This document shows, piece after piece, positions 57,937-64,000 of a DNA stretch of 64,000 nt. Origin of the DNA: G965247475 sp965247475 (lineage in GTDB: Bacteria > Chloroflexota > UBA11872). The stretch is from the NCBI GenBank assembly GCA_965247475.1, contig OZ252016.1, positions 1,612,001 to 1,676,000 on the forward strand, read 5' to 3'. The notes beneath the pieces were generated by a model. That model was given only the letters and a program-made list of their open reading frames with translations, had not been told where the DNA came from and made no database searches. Position numbers and translations under genes: made by a program. How positions within the stretch are numbered: the first letter of the stretch is position 1; every line of letters starts with the position of its first letter.

Positions 57937-57977
57937 GGCCATTGTGCGCGGGCCCTGGCGTCCCGCGCACAATGGCC
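57937..57977. promoter_or_regulatory. Perfect 16-bp inverted repeat in the lepB/rluD divergent gap
   Basis: GGCCATTGTGCGCGGG (57937-57952) and its exact reverse complement (57962-57977) flank a 9-base spacer. Each arm ends 1-2 bases from a start codon, so both genes begin immediately after the same sequence, and each contains a CACAAT about 5-6 bases before its start. It could be a divergent promoter/operator or an RNA hairpin. Confidence 0.7.
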
Positions 57978-57979
57978 GC

Positions 57980-58909
57980 GTGAAGGTGACCGAACTCCGC
58001 GCCCGGACCGATGACGCCGGCCGTCGGCTGGACCAGTTCGTGGCCAAGTCGATCGCCGAGCTGAGCCGCAGTCGCGCGACCCGCCTGATTCGCGATGGTC
58101 AGGTCACGGTTGACGGGCGAACGGCGGCCCCGGACCGGCGCCTGGCGGACGGGTCGCGAGTCGTGGTCCGCATACCCGACCGGGCGCCCGAGCTGACGCC
58201 GTCGGCCGGACCGCTCGCGATCATCGTCGAGACCGACGAATTCGTGGCCGTGGACAAGCCGGCCGGAACGATCGTGCACCCGGGCGCCGGGGGCGAGCAT
58301 GACACCCTGGCCGCGCGACTGATCGCCCGCTACCCCGAGCTCAACGAGATCGGGCACCCGCGGCGTCCCGGCATCGTGCACCGGCTGGACAAGGGCACGT
58401 CCGGCGTCTTGCTGGCGGCGCGCACGCAGGCGGCATACCAGCACCTGACTGAATCGTTCAGCGAGCGTCGCGTGTCGAAGCGCTACCTCTTGATCGCGCG
58501 CGGCATCCCCTCGCCGCCGCGCGGACGGGTGGACGCCCGGATCGGGCGCGATCCAACCATGCGGACGCGAATGGCCGTCACGCGGCGCGGCCGACCGGCG
58601 AAAACGGATTACGCGACGCTCGGGTCGGGCCGGGAAGCGGCCCTGGTGGAGGCGCGCCCGGCCACCGGGCGAACGCATCAGATTCGAGTGCACATGACCG
58701 CGATCGGACACCCGGTGTGGGGCGACGCGGCCTACGACCCGCACCCTCCGCTCGCGGCGCGCCCGATGCTGCACGCCTGGACGCTGGAATTCGATCTGCC
58801 AGACGGCACCGGCTGGCTCGTCCCGGCGCCGCCACCCGGCGACTTCGCCGATCAGGCGCGGGCGCTGGGGCTCACGCTCCCGGAGACTCCGAGAATCTCG
58901 TCACGCTGA
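57980..58909 (+). CDS. rluD: RluA-family pseudouridine synthase
   Basis: Isomerises uridines in 23S rRNA. 309 residues from the GTG at 57980: an S4 RNA-binding domain (RRLDQFVAKSIAELSRSRATRLIRDGQVTVDG, about 15-46), and the catalytic domain with D137 in GIVHRLDKGTSGVLL, ATGRTHQIRVH and GDAAYDP. RluD-type specificity (1911/1915/1917) is suggested by similarity but not proven. It ends 38 bases inside the convergent AMMECR1 gene, an unusual 3' overlap. Confidence 0.92.
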   Translation: MKVTELRARTDDAGRRLDQFVAKSIAELSRSRATRLIRDGQVTVDGRTAAPDRRLADGSRVVVRIPDRAPELTPSAGPLAIIVETDEFVAVDKPAGTIVHPGAGGEHDTLAARLIARYPELNEIGHPRRPGIVHRLDKGTSGVLLAARTQAAYQHLTESFSERRVSKRYLLIARGIPSPPRGRVDARIGRDPTMRTRMAVTRRGRPAKTDYATLGSGREAALVEARPATGRTHQIRVHMTAIGHPVWGDAAYDPHPPLAARPMLHAWTLEFDLPDGTGWLVPAPPPGDFADQARALGLTLPETPRISSR

Positions 58910-59483
58910 ACCGCGAGATGTCGGCCGGGTCGCCCGGCATGATGCCCGCCTTCTGACGCGCAATCGCAAGCTGGGTCTCAACGTCGTCCACACCCTCGAG
59001 ACCCGGCAGCAACAGCCCGCGGCGCTCGCCCGCCACGACCACGACGCCGTAGTGCGCGGGATTCAGCTCGGATTCGCCCGCGACCGGCTCGATGGGTGAC
59101 AGCACGTCGACCTGATAGGAGAGGTCCTCGAGTTCCGCGGCGGCCACGGGCGCGAAGCGCGGATCGACAGTCGCGGCCTGGATCGCGCTGCGAACGACCT
59201 CCTCACCGAGCGACAGGGTGACAGGCTCGACGGACCCTATGCACCCTCGCAGCCGCCCTGCCCGCTTGATGCAGACGAACACCCCGCGCGCCGGCTCGTC
59301 GACAAGCTTGCCGAGGTCGGACGGCTCAAGCATGCGGTCTCTTGTGACCCAGTCTCGTACGGCCCGGCGAGCGAGGTCGACAAGCGCGCCGCCAGGGTCG
59401 CTGCCGGGCGGCGGGGTCCGATCCAACGCGGCCGGACTAGGCGGATCCGGCGGGCTCTTCGGCGTCGATTGCTTCCGGCTCAT
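58872..59483 (-). CDS. AMMECR1-domain protein
   Basis: 203 residues from the ATG at 59483, which has GGAGGA about 11 bases upstream. The family hallmark LRGCIGSVEPV is present at about residue 85, with the opening LVDLARRAVRDWV and the later ELNPAHYGVVVVAGERRGLLLP. AMMECR1 proteins often sit next to radical-SAM or Memo-like genes; neither is here. Function is unknown; a redox or iron-linked role is suspected. The 5' end overlaps tatC by 47 bases and the 3' end overlaps rluD by 38 bases. Confidence 0.85.
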   Translation of the reverse strand: MSRKQSTPKSPPDPPSPAALDRTPPPGSDPGGALVDLARRAVRDWVTRDRMLEPSDLGKLVDEPARGVFVCIKRAGRLRGCIGSVEPVTLSLGEEVVRSAIQAATVDPRFAPVAAAELEDLSYQVDVLSPIEPVAGESELNPAHYGVVVVAGERRGLLLPGLEGVDDVETQLAIARQKAGIMPGDPADISRFSVTRFSESPGA

Positions 59484-60240
59484 CCTCGGGTTCCTCCGGC
59501 GCGGCCACCCGCGCGAGGACGACACCGATCTCATAGAGCGCGTAGAGCGGAATCGCGACGGACATCTGCGTGAACGGGTCGGGCGTCGGGGTTATCACGG
59601 CGGCGACCACCACGATCGCCACGATGGCGTATCGGCGATAGCGGCTGAGCGTGCTGGCTTTGACGAGCCCGATCTTGGCCAAGGCAAAGATCACAAATGG
59701 GGTCTCGAATGAGAGACCGACGGCCAAGACGATCCGGAGGACGAACGTGACCCACCCATCCACGCTGAACTCGGTGGAGATCGTGCGCGGAGCGAACCCC
59801 GCCAGGAAGCCAACGGTGAAGCGGAGCACGACGAACCATGAGAAGAGCGCGCCGGTCATGAACGCAAGGGCCACGGTGGGAATGCTGAGGAAGATCCACC
59901 GCCGCTCGTTCGGATACAGCCCCGGGGCCACGAAGGCGAGGACCTGGTAGACGACGATCGGGCTGGCAAGGCCCACCCCGGCGATCAGCGAGATCTTGAT
60001 GAACGTGAACAGGGTCTCGGTCACCGCGATCTGCTGCAGCACGGCTCCGCGCGGCAACGGCGTCTGCAGAAAGTAGAAGACCCAGTCCTTGAACGGCCAT
60101 ACGACGAAGCTGGCGACGATCACGGAGAGCACCGCGATGGTGACGCGCTTGCGCAACTCCTCCAGGTGCTCCCGGAGGGACATCACGCCGCCCTGGTTCA
60201 AATTGTCCGCGCGGGAGTCTGGGATGACGTTCTCTGCCAT
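59437..60240 (-). CDS. tatC: Sec-independent translocase subunit TatC
   Basis: Binds twin-arginine signal peptides and inserts folded proteins. 267 residues with six spans. The conserved SLREHLEELRKRV at the N-terminus carries the signal-binding glutamates, and the loop FVAPGLYPNERRW and VITPTPDPFTQM are family blocks. The C-terminal acidic tail (PEEPEDEPEAIDAEEP) is long. TatA is not in the window. The twin-arginine-like signals of the SpoIID and DUF3048 proteins make them possible substrates. Confidence 0.96.
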   Translation of the reverse strand: MAENVIPDSRADNLNQGGVMSLREHLEELRKRVTIAVLSVIVASFVVWPFKDWVFYFLQTPLPRGAVLQQIAVTETLFTFIKISLIAGVGLASPIVVYQVLAFVAPGLYPNERRWIFLSIPTVALAFMTGALFSWFVVLRFTVGFLAGFAPRTISTEFSVDGWVTFVLRIVLAVGLSFETPFVIFALAKIGLVKASTLSRYRRYAIVAIVVVAAVITPTPDPFTQMSVAIPLYALYEIGVVLARVAAPEEPEDEPEAIDAEEPAGSA

Positions 60241-60257
60241 GCCGCTCGTCTACGCGC

Positions 60258-60713
60258 TCAGGCGCCGGCTTCCGACGCCTTGCTCCGTATGTATGAGCCT
60301 AGCGCCCCATTGATCAGCCGTCTCGAACCGTTGTCGCAGTAATTCCGGGCGAGCTTGACCGCCTCGTTGGCCGCGACCGCCGACGGGACATCCGGATCTT
60401 CGATCTCGACTAGGCCCATACGGAGAATCGCCAGGTCGAGCGGCGCCATCTGATCGAGCGGCCACATTGGGGCCAGCGCCGCGATCGCCGCATCGAGCTC
60501 GTCCCGTCGGGCGGCGACACGCTCGACCAGGGAGGCGGCGTACTCGTTCGCCTGCTCGTCGAGCTTGAGCTCCGACCGGCGCGCGGCGAACAGCTCGACC
60601 GCGTCACGATCCGACATATCGGCCTCGTAGAGGATGCGGAGGGCGGCCTCGCGCGCCGCGTGGCGGCCGCGGCGCGTGCGCGGCGCAACGAGGCTACGTG
60701 GAGCCATCGGCAA
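60258..60713 (-). CDS. nusB: Transcription antitermination factor NusB
   Basis: Binds boxA RNA with NusE and promotes rRNA antitermination. 151 residues with the helical pattern RRGRHAAREAALRILYEAD at the N-terminus, AAIAALAPMWPLDQMAPLDLAILRMGLVEI in the middle (residues about 75-105), and VPSAVAANEAVKLARNYCD with the end LINGALGSYI. All features match NusB. Its 5' end overlaps the accC end by 20 bases. Confidence 0.94.
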   Translation of the reverse strand: MPMAPRSLVAPRTRRGRHAAREAALRILYEADMSDRDAVELFAARRSELKLDEQANEYAASLVERVAARRDELDAAIAALAPMWPLDQMAPLDLAILRMGLVEIEDPDVPSAVAANEAVKLARNYCDNGSRRLINGALGSYIRSKASEAGA

Positions 60714-62052
60714 CCGGCTCGCGCGCCGAGTACACGTATCCGGCGTTGTAGGCGGCAGCCGCGAAGGCAGGGTCGTCCACGGTGTCGCGGTGGAACTGCA
60801 GGTTGGTCGCGGGACCGTCGATCACGGTTTCGGCCAATGCACGCCGGGCGCGGGTGACCGCCTGTTCGCGCGTCTCGCCCCAGACGACGATCTTGGCGAG
60901 CAGCGAATCGTAGAACGGCGGCACCTCGTACCCGGCGAAGATGTGCGTGTCTACGCGCACGCCGACGCCGCCGGGCAACAGCGCGCGCTCGATCTTGCCG
61001 GCCGACGGACGAAAATCGCGGTCCGGGTCCTCGGCGATCACCCGGAACTCGAGCGCGTGGCCGGCGAGATTCACGTCGCGTTGCCGCATCGGGAGGGGGA
61101 GACCGGCCGCAATCTCGATCTGAGCCTTGACAATATCGATTCCGCTGATCGCCTCGGTGATCGGGTGCTCGACCTGGATCCGCGTGTTCACTTCCATGAA
61201 GTGGAACTGTCCGCCCTCGTCGAGCAGAAACTCGACGGTGCCGGCGCTGCGGTATTTGAGGTCACGCATGAGCCGGACCGCCGCCTGAGCGATGCGGTCG
61301 CCGACGCGGCCGGGCAGATTCGGCGCGGGCGCCTCCTCCACGAGCTTTTGGTACCGGCGTTGAATCGAGCACTCCCGATGTCCCAGATGCACGACCTGCG
61401 ATCCGTCGCCAAGGATCTGGACCTCGACGTGGCGCGCCGACGCGACCCGCTTCTCGATATAGAGGCCGGCGTCGCCAAATGAGCTGCGCGCCTCGGCCTG
61501 CGCGAGCGGAAACAGGCTGACGAGCTCGTCGGCGTCCGCCACCGACCGGATGCCCTTGCCACCACCGCCCCGAGCGGCCTTGAGCATGACCGGATAGCCG
61601 ATCTCGCGCGCCACTTTCTTGGCGGCGATCACATCCTGCACCGGTCCATCGGAGCCGGGCACGATCGGAAGGCCGGACTCACGGGCCGCCACGCGGGCAC
61701 GGGTCTTGTCGCCCATGGCACGGATGCTGTCGGCCGCGGGGCCGACGAACGTGATCTGGTACTCGGCGCACACGTCGGCGAAGTAGGCGTTCTCCGCCAG
61801 GAATCCGGCGCCGGGATGAATGGCGTCGGCGCCGGTGTTCAGCGCGGCGGCGATGATGTGCGGCACGTTCAGATAGCTGGCGCCGGCAGACGCCGGCCCG
61901 ACGCACACGGCTTCGTCCGCCATGATGACGGGGAGGGACTCCGCGTCGGCATCCGAGTAGATCGTGACCGTCCGGATGCCCAGGTCGCGGCACGCGCGAA
62001 TGACCCGAACGGCCAGCTCGCCGCGATTGGCGACTAGGACTTTCTCGAACAC
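60694..62052 (-). CDS. accC: Biotin carboxylase subunit of acetyl-CoA carboxylase
   Basis: Carboxylates biotin on AccB using ATP and bicarbonate. From the GTG at 62052 the product is 452 residues and opens FEKVLVANRGELAVRVIRA, as expected. ATP-grasp blocks are KAARGGGGKGIRSV, the CSIQRRYQKLVEEAPAP loop, and the active-site EVNTRIQVEHPITEAISGID. Longer upstream readings are non-coding. It starts 2 bases after the fabG stop, so it belongs to the rpmF-fabD-fabG-accC-nusB run. Confidence 0.97.
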   Translation of the reverse strand: MFEKVLVANRGELAVRVIRACRDLGIRTVTIYSDADAESLPVIMADEAVCVGPASAGASYLNVPHIIAAALNTGADAIHPGAGFLAENAYFADVCAEYQITFVGPAADSIRAMGDKTRARVAARESGLPIVPGSDGPVQDVIAAKKVAREIGYPVMLKAARGGGGKGIRSVADADELVSLFPLAQAEARSSFGDAGLYIEKRVASARHVEVQILGDGSQVVHLGHRECSIQRRYQKLVEEAPAPNLPGRVGDRIAQAAVRLMRDLKYRSAGTVEFLLDEGGQFHFMEVNTRIQVEHPITEAISGIDIVKAQIEIAAGLPLPMRQRDVNLAGHALEFRVIAEDPDRDFRPSAGKIERALLPGGVGVRVDTHIFAGYEVPPFYDSLLAKIVVWGETREQAVTRARRALAETVIDGPATNLQFHRDTVDDPAFAAAAYNAGYVYSAREPVADGST

Positions 62053-62054
62053 CG

Positions 62055-62822
62055 CTACCAGCTGAGCGTGAGGCCGCCGTCGACCGTCAGCACGTGCCCG
62101 GTGACGTAGGCGGCATCGGGCGAGGCGAGAAAGGCGACGGCGCCGGCGATGTCGGCCGGGTCGGCGAGCCGACCGAGCGGTATTCGCTCCACGGCGGTTG
62201 CGCGCATCTCGTCGCTGAGCTTGTTGGTAAGCCGGGACACGACAAATCCCGGCGCCACGGCGTTGACGGTGATTCCGCGGCCGGCGACCTCCTTGGCGAG
62301 CGCGCGGGTGAAACCGATCAGCCCGGCCTTGGAGGCCGCGTAGTTGGTCTGGCCGGCATTTCCAGCGATGCCGACGACCGAGGAGATGTTGATAATGCGC
62401 CCGGAACGTTGACGCAGCATCGACCGCAGGGCGCGGCGACAGCAGGCGAACGCCGACCCCAGGTTGGTCCGCAGCACGTCGTCCCACTGGTCATCCTTCA
62501 TTCGAATAATCAGCGTGTCATCGGTGATTCCGGCGTTGTTCACCACGATGTCGAGGCCGCCGAACTCGTCGAGCGCCTCGTCCACGACGGAGTTCGCGCC
62601 ATCGATCGTCGACAGGTCGCCGGCCACCAGGATTCCGCGGCCGCCCGCCTGCTCGATGGTCCCAAGGGTGGCGTCGGCACCCTCGCGATCGCTGTGGTAG
62701 TGGACCGCGACCGCTACGCCTTCGGCTGCGAGTCTCGTGGCGACCGCGGTTCCCACGGCCCCGGACGCGCCGGTGACGAGCGCGCGCCCCCCGTGCAGAC
62801 GCAGCCCGGGCGGCTCAGCCAT
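62055..62822 (-). CDS. fabG: 3-oxoacyl-ACP reductase, SDR family
   Basis: Reduces 3-ketoacyl-ACP with NADPH. 255 residues from the ATG at 62822, which overlaps the fabD stop (ATGGCTGA). The cofactor motif is VTGASGAVGTAVA, NNAGIT is present, and the catalytic Ser-Tyr-Lys set is in INISSVVG and TNYAASKAG. VAPGFVVS and VTGHVLTVDGGL complete the SDR pattern. It is between fabD and accC in the fatty-acid block. Confidence 0.95.
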   Translation of the reverse strand: MAEPPGLRLHGGRALVTGASGAVGTAVATRLAAEGVAVAVHYHSDREGADATLGTIEQAGGRGILVAGDLSTIDGANSVVDEALDEFGGLDIVVNNAGITDDTLIIRMKDDQWDDVLRTNLGSAFACCRRALRSMLRQRSGRIINISSVVGIAGNAGQTNYAASKAGLIGFTRALAKEVAGRGITVNAVAPGFVVSRLTNKLSDEMRATAVERIPLGRLADPADIAGAVAFLASPDAAYVTGHVLTVDGGLTLSW

Positions 62823-63819
62823 GACCAAGCTCGTGCGCAACGCGCCGCGCATCCGCCACTTCGCTCACGTTGTAGGTGACCATGCCCACCACGGTACGCC
62901 GCAGCATGCCGGTCAGCACGGCGCCGTGTCCATACTCCACGGCGTGCGAGACGCCCATCGACTCCAGACGTTGCATGCCATCGAGCCAGCGTACGGGCGC
63001 GGCGATATGGTCGGCGAGCTCCGCACGCAGGTCACCCACAGTCGTCATCGGCGTCCCGTCGAGGTTGCTCAGGATCGGGACGGCAGGCTCGCGCAGCTCG
63101 GCCGCGAGCAGGCGCTCGCGCATCGCGTCACGCGCCGGCAGCATGGCGGCCGTGTGGAACGCCGCGGTAACCGGCAGCGGCACGACCCGCCGCGCGCCGG
63201 CCTTCACGGCGGCCTCACGAAGCGCCTCGATGGATCCGAGGTCGCCGCCGACCACCACCTGCGCGGGTGCGTTCACGTTCGCGACCGACAGGTAGCTGCC
63301 CAGCGTGCGGTCGCGGACTTCGCCAACCAGCGATTCGACGGCGGCTGGATCGAGTCCGAGCACCGCAGCCATCGAGCCCGGCCGGTGGGACCCGGCCGCT
63401 GACATGTACCGGCCCCGGTCGGCCACCAGTCTGATCGCGTCTTCCACCTCCACAGCTCCCGCGGCCGCGACGGCGCTCCACAGACCCACGCTGTGCCCGG
63501 CCGCGACCACCACGTCAACCGGATGCGCGCCGGCCTCGACCGGCCATGCGGGCAGCCCCAACGCTTCGCCGTAGGCGGCAAAGGCCGCCAGCGAAGTCGC
63601 CACGAGCGCGGGCTGCTGGATGTGCGTGGGACGCAGGGCATCGTCGGGACCGTTGAAGCAGAGATCCGAAAGGGCATCGCCGAATGCGTCGTCCGCTCGC
63701 CGAAACACGTCGCGTGCGGCGGCCGAGCGCTCGAACAGGTCGCGGCCCATGCCGACGGCCTGCGACCCCTGGCCGGGGAACAGATACGCGACGCGCGGGC
63801 GCGTCGGCTCAGTGCCCAT
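62815..63819 (-). CDS. fabD: Malonyl-CoA:ACP transacylase
   Basis: Moves malonate from CoA to ACP. 334 residues. FPGQGSQAVGMG opens the protein. The nucleophile serine lies in GHSVGLWSAV (usually GHSLGEYSAL), the Arg follows in VADRGRYM, and the second histidine is in TAAFHTAAML. The variation of the GHSxG block is mild. It lies between rpmF and fabG and overlaps fabG. Confidence 0.94.
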   Translation of the reverse strand: MGTEPTRPRVAYLFPGQGSQAVGMGRDLFERSAAARDVFRRADDAFGDALSDLCFNGPDDALRPTHIQQPALVATSLAAFAAYGEALGLPAWPVEAGAHPVDVVVAAGHSVGLWSAVAAAGAVEVEDAIRLVADRGRYMSAAGSHRPGSMAAVLGLDPAAVESLVGEVRDRTLGSYLSVANVNAPAQVVVGGDLGSIEALREAAVKAGARRVVPLPVTAAFHTAAMLPARDAMRERLLAAELREPAVPILSNLDGTPMTTVGDLRAELADHIAAPVRWLDGMQRLESMGVSHAVEYGHGAVLTGMLRRTVVGMVTYNVSEVADARRVAHELGHG

Positions 63820-63837
63820 TGGGCGGGTGGACGGGAC

Positions 63838-64000
63838 CTACCGGTACTTCGTGGCCTGTTCGTCCGTCTCGATGATGGGATTGCCCCGGTAGTTTCCACA
63901 CACGGGGCATACGCGATGCGCGACGAGCAGGGATCGACAGGTCGGACAGCGGCCCATGTTCGGCCGGGAAATGCGGATCTGGCCGCGTCGCGCACGCGTG
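63838..64000 (-). CDS. rpmF: Ribosomal protein L32, N-terminus beyond window
   Basis: The frame entering from base 64000 reads ARRGQIRISRPNMGRCPTC, then RVCPVCGNYRG and ends about 13 residues later. Two CxxC pairs form the zinc knuckle of bacterial L32. About 53 residues are visible; the first few are outside the window. rpmF next to fab genes is a common arrangement. Confidence 0.9.
   Translation of the reverse strand, partial: TRARRGQIRISRPNMGRCPTCRSLLVAHRVCPVCGNYRGNPIIETDEQATKYR

Noticed and set aside
60694..62487. Longer accC reading starting at 62487
   Set aside because: The extra 145 residues are Arg-rich antisense of fabG; the true family start is at 62052.

Overview
The window is 64 kb of gene-dense, GC-rich bacterial chromosome with short intergenic gaps and frequent GTG/TTG start codons. 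It carries ordinary housekeeping genes and no rRNA operon, prophage, insertion sequence or CRISPR array. The gene content suggests a free-living bacterium, most plausibly a member of the Chloroflexota: large YfhO-type membrane protein, Chloroflexota-style secreted SpoIID protein, long complex I operon behind rex, ANTAR regulator, c-di-AMP synthase. That assignment is inference from content and style; no marker tree was run.

Layout. 1-3055 (minus): alaS (cut by the window edge), a 35-residue membrane peptide, a small membrane protein and a cysteine desulfurase. 3246-8322 (plus): secreted SpoIID-domain protein, argF, and the c-di-AMP pair cdaA-cdaR. 8358-13159 (minus): ANTAR response regulator, YfhO-like membrane protein and glycosyltransferase, probably one operon. 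13401-23654 (plus): dnaN (apparent CTG start), gamma-glutamyltransferase, a membrane/spermidine-synthase-like fusion, a GGDEF remnant, a DUF3048 lipoprotein, a hydroxyacid dehydrogenase, an RNase J-like metallo-beta-lactamase and an unusual cyclase-like protein with a histone H1-like tail. 23831-24500 (minus): LysM protein and tRNA-His. 24775-33698 (plus): guaB behind a leader hairpin, an orphan HyuA, greA-lysS-serS-cysK and a TIM-barrel protein. 33737-37830 (minus): ABC exporter and a second orphan HyuA. 38007-50652 (plus): rex followed by a complex I operon (nuoACDGHIJKLMN) with no nuoB, nuoE or nuoF. 50782-64000: fatty-acid synthesis genes in two blocks (fabF-accB-bioY-acpP with divergent fabH; rpmF-fabD-fabG-accC), with rsmG, HIT hydrolase, lepB, rluD, AMMECR1, tatC and nusB.

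How it fits together. Rex sits directly upstream of the respiratory operon and a Rex-like operator lies between them, suggesting NADH/NAD+ control of complex I. AccB, AccC, FabD, FabH, FabF, FabG and AcpP supply much of malonyl-CoA formation and fatty-acid elongation, with BioY importing the biotin that AccB needs. TatC is present, and the SpoIID protein and the DUF3048 lipoprotein both carry twin-arginine-like signal peptides.

The most unusual features are: the cyclase-like protein whose metal ligands are lost and which ends in a Lys/Ala tail; a perfect 16-bp inverted repeat filling the lepB/rluD divergent gap; a 44-bp repeat present in two convergent gaps; terminator-like hairpins just upstream of alaS and guaB; and apparent non-canonical starts for dnaN (CTG) and nuoM (ATT).
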